DNA from: Lacrimispora xylanisolvens
GTDB lineage: Bacteria > Bacillota > Clostridia > Lachnospirales > Lachnospiraceae
NCBI GenBank assembly: GCA_017084465.1
Contig: CP070896.1
Span: 1,488,001-1,552,000 of the forward strand
DNA length: 64,000 nt
Direction of reading: 5' to 3'
A program made the translations under genes and the position numbers. Shown one piece after another: positions 1 to 9,783 of the stretch (position 1 is its first letter; each line of letters begins with the position of its first letter). The notes under the pieces are model-generated. The model was not told where the DNA came from and made no database searches. It saw only the letters and a program-made list of their open reading frames with translations.

Positions 1-462
1 AATGCAAATCGAAAAAAGTTAATTTTCTTCCTGGTACTACCTCTGGCAGTTGGCGCATTGGCTGGATTTTTAACAAAAAACAGCATGATGGTATACAAAA
101 ATTTAAACCAGCCACCGCTTTCCCCTCCAGGGTGGATCTTCCCTATTGTCTGGACGATCTTGTATCTTTTAATGGGGTTGGGATCTTATTTAATTGCACA
201 GTCATCTTCTCCGAAAAAAAAGGAAGCACTGCAGATTTATGGAATCCAGCTGGCACTTAATTTTATCTGGAGTATTGTTTTCTTTAACCTGCAGAATTAT
301 CTTCTGGCATTTCTGATTCTTCTTGTTTTATGGTACTTTATTATTCGTATGATCAGGGCGTTTGGGAGTGTGAATCCAACAGCTGCCCTTATGCAGATTC
401 CTTACCTTTTATGGGTTACATTTGCTGGATATCTAAATCTGGCCATTGTTTTATTAAACTGA
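1..462 (+). CDS. TspO/MBR family membrane protein, 5' end outside window
   Basis: The frame is open from base 1 (Asn-Ala-Asn-Arg-Lys-Lys then a hydrophobic helix), so the start codon lies upstream. About 153 residues are visible, close to the 150-170 of bacterial TspO, so only a few N-terminal residues should be missing. The motif PPGWIFPIVWTILY is the Pro/Trp-rich signature of the TspO/MBR family at the start of the second helix. Five hydrophobic segments can be traced. The family binds porphyrins and other ligands in the membrane, and its role in bacteria is usually tied to tetrapyrrole or stress responses. It is convergent with the permease gene that follows. The family call is firm; the ligand is unknown. 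Confidence 0.85.
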   Translation, partial: NANRKKLIFFLVLPLAVGALAGFLTKNSMMVYKNLNQPPLSPPGWIFPIVWTILYLLMGLGSYLIAQSSSPKKKEALQIYGIQLALNFIWSIVFFNLQNYLLAFLILLVLWYFIIRMIRAFGSVNPTAALMQIPYLLWVTFAGYLNLAIVLLN

Positions 463-478
463 TTATAAACATAAAAAG

Positions 479-505
479 AGGCGGTGACAATCCTTGTCAC
501 CGCCT
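479..505 (-). terminator. Intrinsic terminator after the guanine permease operon
   Basis: Perfect 12-bp inverted repeat (AGGCGGTGACAA / TTGTCACCGCCT) with a 3-base loop. On the minus strand it is followed by CTTTTTAT, so it best serves the permease gene ending at 519. The T-poor plus side makes it a weaker terminator for the TspO gene. Confidence 0.85.
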
Positions 506-518
506 TCTTCATTCATCA

Positions 519-1913
519 TCAGATCAATACATATTTCAACACGAATAATATGGCTAAAATATACATGAGCAGACTTATTTTCTTTTTCTTTGCATTGCCT
601 GTTACAACATTAATAAACACATAAGAGATTACGCCCATGGCGATACCCTCAGAAATGCTGTACATAAACGGCATGGCAATGATTGCAATGTAACTTGGAA
701 TCGCTTCCGTAAAGTCAGAAAAGTCAACCTTGGTAACAGATGTCATCATAAGGAATCCTACAACAACCAAAGCTGGGGCAGTTGCAAAAGATGGAATTGC
801 AAGGAAAATCGGGGATAAAAACAGGGATAAGCCAAACAGTATGGCTGCTACCACTGCTGTTAATCCGGTTCTACCGCCTTCTGCTACTCCTGCAGCACTT
901 TCTACAAACGTTGTAGTTGTTGAAGTACCAAATAAAGCACCTACAGAAGTTCCAACCGCGTCTGCTAATAAAGCGCCTCTGATCTGAGGAAGCTTTCCAT
1001 CTTTATCAAGCATATCTGCTTTGGAAGCTACTCCGATTAAGGTTCCCAGTGTATCAAACATATCAACAAACAGAAATGCAAACATAACTACCAGGAAATC
1101 CACTGACAAAATCTTTGAAAAATCCAGTTTAAATAAGGTGGGTGCCATACTTGGAACTCCAAATCCTCTGGATAAATCAGGGAATACACTGTACATGCCA
1201 AGTTCCGGATTAGGCTGATATAAGCCTACAGCCTGACAGATCATGCCAAGTGCCCAAGTTGCCAAAATGCCCCATAAAATATTACCTTTCACATTCTTCA
1301 CAACCAGTACTGCCGTAAGAAGAATGCCGATTATGGCAAGTAACACTGTAATTCCTACAGAATTAAACGTTCCATCAGCAAGAGAACCCTTAAAAGAATA
1401 CATGGTTACAAGAGTCGCTCCGTCAACCACTACCTTTGCATTCTGAAGTCCGATAAATGCAATGAATAAACCGATACCAACGGATACTGCATGTTTTAAA
1501 TTCATCGGAATTGCATTGAATATCGCCTCCCGGACATTGGTCAGGGAAAGAAGAATAAAGATAATACCTTCAATAAATACAGCTGCTAAAGCCATCTCCC
1601 AGGTATAACCCATATTCAGTACTACGGTATAGGCAAAGTAAGCATTAAGACCCATTCCCGGTGCGAGTACAAACGGGTAATTTGCCAGACCTGCCATTAA
1701 AAGAGTTGCAACTAAAGATGCCAGCGCTGTTGCAGTAAAAACTGCACCGCTGTCCATTCCTGCTGCTCCAAGAATACTTGGGTTCACTGCCAGAATGTAA
1801 GCCATCGTCATAAATGTGGTGATTCCGGCTACCACCTCAGTTTTCACATCTGTGTGATTCTTAGATAAATGAAAAACTTTTTCAAAAAATCCATCATTGG
1901 TGTTTCGTTCCAT
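519..1913 (-). CDS. pbuG: NCS2-family purine permease (AzgA/PbuG type)
   Basis: About 464 residues with 12 or more hydrophobic segments. The conserved GTSTTTTFVESAAGVAEGGRTGL stretch is seen in part as GTSTTTTFVESAAG, typical of the AzgA/PbuG branch of nucleobase transporters that import guanine, hypoxanthine or adenine by proton symport. The start at 1913 is preferred over an upstream in-frame codon at 1961 because AAGGAGGT lies a few bases before it. The gene follows guanine deaminase by 22 bp on the same strand, so uptake and deamination of guanine are probably co-expressed under the purine riboswitch upstream of guaD. Guanine/hypoxanthine is the likely substrate from context; the family alone does not prove it. 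Confidence 0.88.
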   Translation of the reverse strand: MERNTNDGFFEKVFHLSKNHTDVKTEVVAGITTFMTMAYILAVNPSILGAAGMDSGAVFTATALASLVATLLMAGLANYPFVLAPGMGLNAYFAYTVVLNMGYTWEMALAAVFIEGIIFILLSLTNVREAIFNAIPMNLKHAVSVGIGLFIAFIGLQNAKVVVDGATLVTMYSFKGSLADGTFNSVGITVLLAIIGILLTAVLVVKNVKGNILWGILATWALGMICQAVGLYQPNPELGMYSVFPDLSRGFGVPSMAPTLFKLDFSKILSVDFLVVMFAFLFVDMFDTLGTLIGVASKADMLDKDGKLPQIRGALLADAVGTSVGALFGTSTTTTFVESAAGVAEGGRTGLTAVVAAILFGLSLFLSPIFLAIPSFATAPALVVVGFLMMTSVTKVDFSDFTEAIPSYIAIIAMPFMYSISEGIAMGVISYVFINVVTGNAKKKKISLLMYILAILFVLKYVLI

Positions 1914-1935
1914 ACTTCCTACCTCCTTAGGTGCT

Positions 1936-3215
1936 CTAAAAAATTCGTTTCCCTTCCACATACTTCCCCGCGATGTGTCTGTCGTCAGACAGATAGATAA
2001 AACGTTCCAGCCTTTCCCTCGTATTAAGAGGCTGGGGATGACTTAAACTGCTGTCATCCAGAATCAGAGCATCAAACTCATAACCTTCCAGAAAGCTGCC
2101 TGCTTTTCCAAAGAAAGAGCCTCCACCCATAGTTCCTAAGTAGAATGCCTCCTCAATTGTAACAGGCTTTAATGAGGAATCCACAAGGCGCCACCGAAGC
2201 TTTGACACCGATATAGCATCTGCCATGGCACGGAATATGGACTCACTGCTTCCTCCCGCTACATCGGTACCCAGGCCTGTCTTTAATCCCAGGTCCAGAT
2301 AGGCACGAATCGGCGCAATGCCGGAAGCAAGGTTGGTGTTGGACTGGGGACAGTGTGCAACATAAACTCCCCGCTTTTTCATCAGTTCTATCTCCTGTTC
2401 AGACGAATAGACGCAATGTGCCATCACAGTCTTTTCCTCCCCACCGAACATGCCGAACTGATTATAAGCTTCTCCGTAACACCCGGTACTGGGACATAAG
2501 CTCTTCACCCATTCAATCTCACTTAAATTCTCCGACAAATGGGACTGAACCGGAAGTCTGTATTTCCTCTTAAGCCTTCCCAGCCGCTCCATGAGATCAT
2601 CGGTGCAGGACGGAATAAATCTGGGTGTCAGAATAGGAGTTACATTCTTATACTTTTCTCTTGTATGGGTAAGCCATAAAAGAGTCTCCGCTTCTGACGC
2701 CTGTGCACTGGGTTCACATAGATAATCCGGTGCATTCCGGTCCATATTGACCTTTCCAACCATCGTCTTTAAACCAGTATCTTCCATGAGATCCATTAAC
2801 AGCTCAGTCGCCGGTCCATGGATGGTGGCAAAGATACAGGCTCTCGTAGTCCCGCTTCTCTTCATCGTTTCTGCAAAATCTGGTAGGCCTTTTTTGCATA
2901 TTCCAGATCGCCATATCTGGCTTCCTCTGGAAACGTATTGGTATTCAGCCAGTCTAACAGCTCTAAATCCATGGACAGACCGCGGAATGAATATTGCGGC
3001 GCATGGATATGAAGATCAACTAGTCCCGGTATAATCAGCTTATCGTCACAGTCAATCAGCAAAAAGTCCTGAAACTGTTCCGGTATGCTTTTGAATACTC
3101 CGGCTGACTTCCCATTCTGGCATATTAAAAAACCCTGTTCCACCGTTTTTAACGTGTGGACATCCTCACTGTAGCAAATGTTTCCTTTTAGTATAAAATT
3201 TCCATCACCGGTCAT
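1936..3215 (-). CDS. guaD: Guanine deaminase, interrupted by one frame break
   Basis: Zinc-dependent amidohydrolase converting guanine to xanthine and ammonia. The N-terminal part carries the metal-binding HxH in DLHIHAPQYSFRG. The C-terminal part carries further ligands in MAHCVYSS and VAHCPQSN and the catalytic Asp in GLGTDVAGG. The start at 3215 has AGGAGG 5 bases upstream; earlier in-frame codons lie inside the riboswitch leader. Reading stops at 2862 and resumes at 2865 in another frame. One extra A in the A4 run at 2875-2878 restores a continuous protein of about 426 residues (AYQIFAETMKRSG). The break is therefore probably a base-call error. It forms an operon with the purine permease. 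Confidence 0.85.
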
Positions 3216-3283
3216 AGAACCTCCTGTTCCGCACAAACAAAAATACGGCAGCCAAATTGCAACGTTCCTAAAAACCAAGCAAT

Positions 3284-3428
3284 AAAAAACTACCGTCTCA
3301 TTCTGTCGTTCCAAACGTGAACACAAATAGCACAGCTAAATAAGCCGTCTTCCCATCACGAGGAAACTTATAGACAACTATTACGGTAGTTGGTAGAAAC
3401 ACTCATCCCAATCATGAGCATATATAAG
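3284..3428 (-). promoter_or_regulatory. Purine (guanine-type) riboswitch and expression platform
   Basis: The aptamer occupies 3367-3428 on the minus strand. P1 is CTTATA/TATAAG, P2 CTCAT/ATGAG with loop GATTGGG, J2/3 contains GTTTCTACC, and P3 is CAACTA/TAGTTG closing loop CCGTAA. The GG of L2 and CC of L3 can make the usual loop-loop contact. The ligand-pairing position 74 is C, the guanine/hypoxanthine class rather than adenine. Position 73 is U instead of the usual A. Downstream, ACGGTAGTT (3288-3296) followed by T6 is exactly complementary to AACTACCGT (3383-3391) inside the aptamer, so the terminator and the folded aptamer exclude each other. That predicts an ON switch for guaD-pbuG. 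Confidence 0.85.
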
Positions 3429-3478
3429 TTTCTTTGAATACTGATACTTAACAAATTTTTGTGACCTCTGACAGGTTG

Positions 3479-3508
3479 ACTATAACATATTGTAAAACTA
3501 TTTGTCAA
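3479..3508 (-). promoter_or_regulatory. Sigma-A-type promoter for the guaD-pbuG operon
   Basis: Minus strand TTGACA (3503-3508), 18-bp spacer, TATAGT (3479-3484). The start site would fall about 40 bp before the riboswitch aptamer. A further 8-bp hairpin (AAATGCTG/CAGCATTT, 3539-3573) lies upstream and may end the selenium operon; otherwise nothing is seen in 3509-3616. Confidence 0.75.
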
Positions 3509-3616
3509 TGCCAATTTTGTTTTAAATCATTTGTCTTTAAATGCTGTCTTTTCTATATTAATGCAGCATTTTTCCGACTATTTTCTATGTTAATAGTATA
3601 ACCAGAATTCCAAACT

Positions 3617-3853
3617 CTAAATGAAATACTCCCCTACAGATTCCCAGGAAAGATCGTTCTTTTCCATCCATTGGCTGATATTTCCCACCCAATCAGCAGG
3701 CATCGCCCAGGAAAGTCCGCAGCCTGCCTTAATCTCTCTTGGTACCGGAATAATTCTTCCCGGAATCTCTTCTTTCATACACGCCTTCTCCATGGCAATG
3801 GCTTCCGTAACGGTATGAAATGTCACTACAGTCTTTAACTCTTTCTGCCTCAT
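3617..3853 (-). CDS. DUF3343 protein, putative Se/S carrier-like
   Basis: A 78-residue protein beginning MRQKELKTVVTFHTVTEAIAMEKACMKEEIPGRIIPVPREIKAG in outline. It matches the small DUF3343 family, which has a Cys near residue 25 and a GCGLSW motif (Cys near residue 45). The family is annotated as Se/S carrier-like because it recurs beside selD and the NifS-like enzyme. ATG at 3853 is chosen because AGGAG lies 8 bases upstream; a TTG at 3868 lacks a good site. It is the last gene of the selenium cluster and starts about 11 bp after the stop of the aminotransferase. The exact biochemical role is not established. Confidence 0.75.
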   Translation of the reverse strand: MRQKELKTVVTFHTVTEAIAMEKACMKEEIPGRIIPVPREIKAGCGLSWAMPADWVGNISQWMEKNDLSWESVGEYFI

Positions 3854-3864
3854 CCTGTCTCCTG

Positions 3865-5010
3865 TCAATGCCCGCTCAATTCTCTGACTGCTTTTACTGC
3901 CTGATCAATTTCATCTTCTGTATTAAAATGAGACATGGAAAACCGTACTGCCCCCTGCTTTTCAGTTCCCAGCGCCTGATGCATCAGAGGAGCACAATGT
4001 GCACCTGCTCTTGCATAGATCTCATAAGAAACCGCCAGTTCGTCTGCTATTTCACCTGAATCGTAATCCCCTACATTCAGGGTAACAACAGGTGCCCTCT
4101 TATCAAGGCTCTCTAAGGAAAAATCCCCGTAAACCATAACACCCGGAATATCCTTCACCCCTTCATAAAACTGTCTCATCAGACACTGTTCCCGCTTACG
4201 GATAAACTCCATTCCTGTCTGCCCGATATAGAGAAGTGCTGCATGAAGCCCTGCCAGACCATGACAGTTTAATGTACCTGCTTCCAGTCGCTCCGGCATC
4301 TGCTCCGGCTGTGTTCGAAGGAAGCTTTGCACCCCGCTTCCGCCTACAATCAGCGGCTGAATGTCCAGCCCTTCCCGCACGCAGATCCCTCCAGTTCCCT
4401 GAGGACCTAACAAGCCCTTGTGTCCAGTAAAGCAGATAACATCAATTCCCATTTCTTCCATATCAATATCAAATACCCCGGCTGTCTGTGAAGCATCCAA
4501 AAGAAATAAGATTCCAAGCTTTTTACAAATTTCTCCAATCTTCTCCAAGTCATTGACGTTTCCAGTTAAATTGGACGCATGGGTACATACTACGGCTCTT
4601 GTGTTACTCCTATATGCACTCTCAAAGTCCTGGTAATTGATACAGCCTTGTTTATCTGCAGGCAAAATGGTAAGCTCCACCCCTTTTTCTTCCATACGAA
4701 AAAGAGGACGAAGCACGGAATTGTGTTCCATCATGGTAGTTATCACATGATCTCCCGGGCGGAAAATTCCTTCCACTGCCAGATTCAGACTCTCTGTAGA
4801 ATTTGCTGTAAATGCCACCTGGCTGGGACTCTTTGCATGAAATAGCTGGGATATCAGACTTCGGGTATCATATATCATCCTGGCTGCATCAAGGGAAGCG
4901 CCATGAATTCCTCTGCCCGGGTTTCCCATATGAAGTATAGCGTCGGCTACTGCCTTTCCTACTTCCTCAGGCTTTTGCAGGGAAGTAGCTGCATTATCCA
5001 GATAAATCAT
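3865..5010 (-). CDS. Class V aminotransferase, cysteine desulfurase/selenocysteine lyase-like
   Basis: A PLP enzyme of about 381 residues beginning MIYLDNAATSLQKPE, the hallmark start of NifS-like proteins. TGHKGLLGPQGTGG contains the Schiff-base Lys, and ARAGAHCAPLMHQ contains the conserved C-terminal region with a Cys. It resembles the subfamily exemplified by Enterococcus faecalis EF2568 (TIGR01977), found beside selD in organisms with selenium-dependent molybdenum hydroxylases. The ATG at 5010 has GAGGA 8 bases upstream. The same frame is open upstream through the C-terminal half of SelD, so as read the two are fused in frame. It probably mobilises sulfur or selenium for SelD or for cofactor maturation. 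Confidence 0.82.
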   Translation of the reverse strand: MIYLDNAATSLQKPEEVGKAVADAILHMGNPGRGIHGASLDAARMIYDTRSLISQLFHAKSPSQVAFTANSTESLNLAVEGIFRPGDHVITTMMEHNSVLRPLFRMEEKGVELTILPADKQGCINYQDFESAYRSNTRAVVCTHASNLTGNVNDLEKIGEICKKLGILFLLDASQTAGVFDIDMEEMGIDVICFTGHKGLLGPQGTGGICVREGLDIQPLIVGGSGVQSFLRTQPEQMPERLEAGTLNCHGLAGLHAALLYIGQTGMEFIRKREQCLMRQFYEGVKDIPGVMVYGDFSLESLDKRAPVVTLNVGDYDSGEIADELAVSYEIYARAGAHCAPLMHQALGTEKQGAVRFSMSHFNTEDEIDQAVKAVRELSGH

Positions 5011-6062
5011 AAATGGTTCCTCAGTTTTACTGATTTCCTGTTTGTTCGTAACTTCACCAATAATCCGGCATGTTGTCTCCATGTCCGCCTGAGCAAAATC
5101 TTTCATAATCTGCTCTCCGTCTTCCCTGGATACACTGATCAAAAGTCCTCCCGAAGTCTGGGGATCGCAGAATATATCAATCATACATTCCTCTGTATCT
5201 GCGTAATCCACATGATCACTGGTATAGGTGCGGTTTTTATACGCCCCTTCCGGTACCAGACCCATTCTTGCAAGCTCAAAGGCCTCCTTTTGTACAGGAA
5301 GATCTTTTACGGAAATAACCAGGGTCACCCCGCTTCCCTCAGCCATCTCAACGGCATGCCCAGCCAGACCAAAACCCGTTACATCGGTACAGCTGTGTAC
5401 ATCATATTGTTCGATCACCTGTTTTGCCTTACGGTTTAGGGGGAAGTCATAACCTTTATCACTTCTTCTTTTGCCTCCTGTGAAGCTAAATCAGCCTTTA
5501 CCGCAGTATTTACAATACCGGTACCAAGGGGTTTTGTAAGAATTAAAATGTCTCCCGGTCTGGCTTCGCAGTTTTTAAAAACCTTATCCGGGTGGACAAA
5601 TCCAGTCACACTAAGCCCATACTTTGGTTCATCATCCTGAATGGAATGACCTCCTGCCAGTACAGCACCTGCTTCTAAAACCTTTGACGCTCCGCCTTCT
5701 AATATCCTCCCCAGAATTTCCGGATTTAAGCAGTTGGGCCACGCCACAATGTTTAAAGCAACTTTTGGTTCTCCCCCCATGGCATAAATATCACTGAGGG
5801 CATTGGCAGCGGCTATCTGGCCGAAAGTATAGGGATCATCAACCACTGGTGTAAAAAAATCCAGGGTCTGAATCAGTGCCAGTTCCTCACTTACCTTATA
5901 AATCGCACCATCGTCAGAGGTTTCAATTCCAACCAGAAGACTGGGGTCATGAAACTTGGGTAAATGTTCCAGAATTCCAGCCAGAGTTCCTGGGCCGATC
6001 TTCGCGGCACAACCGGCTGTTTTCGTCATCTGGGTTAATCTTACTTCACTGTCAGGTATCAT
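5011..6062 (-). CDS. selD: Selenide, water dikinase, interrupted by one frame break
   Basis: Makes selenophosphate from selenide and ATP. The N-terminal glycine-rich loop [13 protein letters not shown] holds the catalytic Cys (residue 18) and Lys (residue 21). The second Cys of the E. coli GCGCK motif, which is dispensable there, is Ala here. The PurM/AIRS-like core is visible in [26 protein letters not shown] and AGGHSI, and the C-terminal domain in [12 protein letters not shown]. The first part stops near 5436 after a C5 run on the minus strand (5439-5443); one more base restores the frame. No stop separates it from the NifS-like domain beginning at 5010. RBS GGAG precedes the ATG. The gene lies 32 bp after addA. 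Confidence 0.85.
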
Positions 6063-6094
6063 ATAGCACCATCTCCATTCTACTCATTTTGTGG

Positions 6095-9000
6095 TCAGTT
6101 TATGACTACTTCTTTCTTCAGCGCAAAGGAATAGATAATCCTCTCCTTCACCTTTTTGCCTGTAATCTGCTCCAGAGCCCGTCTGTAATATTCCATCTGG
6201 ATTCCATAGCGGTCAGAAAGAACGGATTCCTGCCCTTCTTTCAAAAAGTCTGTTTTGTAATCCACTAAAACCAGCTGCCCCTCTTCTTCCATATAAGCAT
6301 CAATGATTCCCTGAATGAGGATACGTTCATCGGAATCGGCCACATCCATCTCCCTGGCCCGTATCCCGATCACAAACTGCTGCTCCCGCTTTAACAGACC
6401 TTTCTCCTGGGCTGCTGCCAGACGCTTTCCTAACGGTGATTTTATAAATGCCAGGAGCTGGGAAATGGAAAGCAAAGCAAAACTTTCTTCGCTTAGCCGG
6501 CCATCGCCTTTTAGATTCTCCAGTGCCTGGGTTAAGTCCTGTGCCGTCTTCACCGCTGAAAAATCCAGAAGTTCCAGAGCACGGTGATAGGCCGTACCCC
6601 GGCGGACGCCTCCCGTCTTTTCTTCTTCTATTTCCTCTCTTAAAAAAACAGGAATTGTTGGAAGAAAATCACTTTCTTCCTCGTCTAAGAACTGCCCCTG
6701 CTTTTTCAGTTCAGAAACAGTGAGCTTGGTATGGAGTCTTATGTCCTCTTCGTAAGGATAATAATAGGAAAGTGCCTCCTTTAAGCCAGTTTCAAAATCC
6801 TGGTCATAGCTTATTTTTGTATCCAGTCTCAGGAAACTTTCTTTCGTCAGTTTCTTGCTTACCTGCCGGTTCATTTCTCCCATAACAAGACCTGAAACAG
6901 TCAACTCCTTCATAATTAAATTCCCCGTATCCTGCCCGTCTTCAGATAAGATACCTGTGGGAGAATATTTACCAGACAGGCTCATTAATAGCCAGTCCAA
7001 ATAAGAATCCGCCCCGGAGAGGAAGGAAAATGGGATCTGGCCCTGCGCTCTCATTACGGTTGCATAACGCTCAAACTTTTATCCAGATAGCGGTCTAACC
7101 CGGTCATGATAAGCTTTTCCTTGGCCCTTGTCATGGCAACATAAAGGACTCGAAGTTCTTCTCCAAGGGCGCTTAGTTCCGTTTTTCTCTTTAAAACGTG
7201 TTTCTTTAGGGTAGATGCCTTGATTCGTCTTTCCAGATCCATGTAATCGGTACCAATTCCCAGATCAGGATCGATGAGAAGTTTTCCATAAGCATCCTGT
7301 TTGTTGAATTTTTTCCCCATTCCGGCCAGAAATACAACGGGGAACTCCAGACCCTTGCTTTTGTGGATACTCATAACACGAACCGTATTCTCTTCTCCCA
7401 GAAGGGAGGCTTCACCAAAATCAGTATCATATTTTTTAAGATTTTCTATATAACGGATAAAGTGGAATAAGCCCCTGTAACTGGTCTGTTCATAGGAAGC
7501 CGCCTTTTCCACCAGCATGGCGAGGTTGGCCCTTCGCACCTCTCCCCCAGGCATGGCGGAAACGTAGTCAAAATAACCCGTTCCTTCATATATATCATAA
7601 AGCAGTTCATGAATGGACAGATAGGCGGCTTTTTCCCTGTACTGAGAAAGCTCCCGGGTGAATCTTAACAGCTTCTCATAAAGCTCAGGAGCTCTTTCAT
7701 CTTCCCTGTCTTTATATTCCTCTAAATAGTGCTGCCACGCCCCATAAATTCCACGGTCCTGTCCCTTCTTTGCAGCATTTTTCCATACAGCCAGCAGATG
7801 GGCCATCTCCTGGTCGGCAATTCCTGCAATTGGAGATCTAAAGACTGCAGCCAGAGGAATATCCTGCATGGGATTATCAATAATATTCAGCATAGAAAGG
7901 ACTGTCTCCACTTCTGAAGCGGAAAAATAACCTGTTTTACGCTCTGCATGGGCAGGAATCCCCTCATTCATCAAAATATTGACAAATTCCTCTGCCCAGC
8001 CACTTAAACTCCTTAATAAAATAACAATATCAGAGTATTGACAGATCCGGTATCCTCCTGTCTGATCCAGATTCTTATCCCAGACAAGAAGTCCCCGATC
8101 CGGATCTGTCAGTTCCCTGATTTTGAGGCAATTACCTTTGCTTCTGCTTCCCTTGCAGTATAATCTGCACTATCTTCATCAAGCTGTTTTAACTGTTCAG
8201 AAGAACCATGAATCAGAAGCAGCTCCGTCTTCTCTCCTGCACGGCCTTCTGATTCCTGAAAAACAGCTCCGGGGTGAAGTGCCGTCTCCTTTGTATAACG
8301 GATATTTCCCAGATTTTTTGTCATAATCTGATAAAATACCTCATTGATGCTGGTAAGTACTGACTCTCTGCTTCGAAAATTCTGATGAAGCTCAATCTTC
8401 TGATAGCTTCCTTCCTCACTGGAGTACCTCTGATACTTATCTAAAAAACAGCTGTGGCCTTGCCAGACGGAACTGGTAGATACTCTGCTTCACATCTCCT
8501 ACCATGAAAACATTGGGACTGCCAAACCGTTCTCTTGAAATGCTGTTGATCAGCGCTTCCTGCACCTCATTGCTGTCCTGATATTCATCTACCAGAATTT
8601 CCTCAAACTGACGGCTGAATTCGTCAGCGGCTTCTGTAGGAACCCTGATTCCGTCTTCTTCCTTTAAAAGAATCTCCAGAGCATAATGTTCCAGATCATT
8701 GAAATCTACCAGGTTGCGTTCTTTCTTTTTCTCCTGATATCTGCGGGAATATTCTTCCGCCAGGTGAAGAAGCATGAAAACAGCCTCTTTGGTTCCTTCC
8801 ATATCGGCTCCCACTTCTTCAGGAGATTCAAAACAGTACAAATCGCAGAGCTTTCCAATCCCCTTTTTCACTCTGTCCCTGACTGCAGTGACAGCGGCCT
8901 TCTTTTCCTGATCGATGTCCTTGCTTCGTATCGAGGCAAGTCTTGCAAAGGCTACCTCTTTCAGCCGGCTGTTTAAGCACTCGTAATCCTCTGCTTCTCC

Positions 9001-9783
9001 AAGAGATTTAAGCATCGCAGCATCACTTACCAGCATGGGAAGATATGCTTCCGGACCATTTTCCTCCTGGCAGATCTCCATGGCTGCCTCTGTCTGGATT
9101 AACAGCTCCTCAAGAAGCAGGGAAGCGTCCTCCATCAAAAACCTCATCCAGGCGGTATCCTTCATGTGTTTCATATCACAGGCTGTAAGCTCCTGTCTGC
9201 AGTTATTAAGCCACTCCTCCGGCCAGGGATTACTTTGGGAAAAACGGTATACCTGCATGATAAAATCTTCAATTCCCCGATCTGTCTTACCAGATGCATA
9301 GGTCTCTACAAAGCATTCAAAGGAAGGATCCTTCGCTTCGTAAAATTCCTCCAGCATCTCCTTCATTACATCTCCCCGGAGAAGAATCAGTTCTCCCTCA
9401 TCTCCCACACGAAAAGCCGGGTCAATGTCTAACCGACTGTAATGCTCTCTGATGATACCCAGGCAGAAACTGTCAATGGTGGTAATCTGGGCATAGGGAA
9501 TCATGGCTGCCTGCATCTGAAGGTGCTCATTATCCGGCTGCTCCATCAGTTTTTCATCCACCGCCTTTAAGACTCTCTCCCGCATCTCATCGGCTGCTGC
9601 CTTTGTAAATGTCATAACAAGAAGCTGATCGATTTTAAGGGGATTCTCTCCCTCCGTAATCATACGGATTATGCGTTCCACCAGAACAGCTGTTTTACCG
9701 CTGCCGGCTGCTGCCGATACCAGAAGATTTCTGTTTCTGCTTTCAATGACCGCTTTCTGTTCCTCTGTCCAGGTGATTGCCAT
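6095..9783 (-). CDS. addA: ATP-dependent helicase/nuclease subunit A, three frame breaks
   Basis: Full span about 1,229 residues, as expected for AddA. It starts ATG at 9783 with Walker A SAAAGSGKTAVL near residue 22. UvrD-like motifs follow, including VDEYQDSNEVQ and GDVKQSIYQFRLA in the first part and MSIHKSKGLEFPVVF and LRVLYVAMTRAKEKL in the third. The C-terminal nuclease has RILIQGIIDAY and VLVDYKTD. Breaks lie at 8443-8448 (T6, read T5), 8121-8124 (A4, read A5) and 7073-7075 (T3, read T4); each one-base change restores continuous sequence. With AddB it forms the RecBCD-like complex that resects double-strand breaks at Chi. Its start overlaps the restored end of addB by 41 bp. Confidence 0.92.

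Noticed and set aside
3539..3573. Hairpin AAATGCTG/CAGCATTT as a firm terminator
   Set aside because: Its T tract is on the plus strand, where no gene ends; on the minus strand no T run follows.
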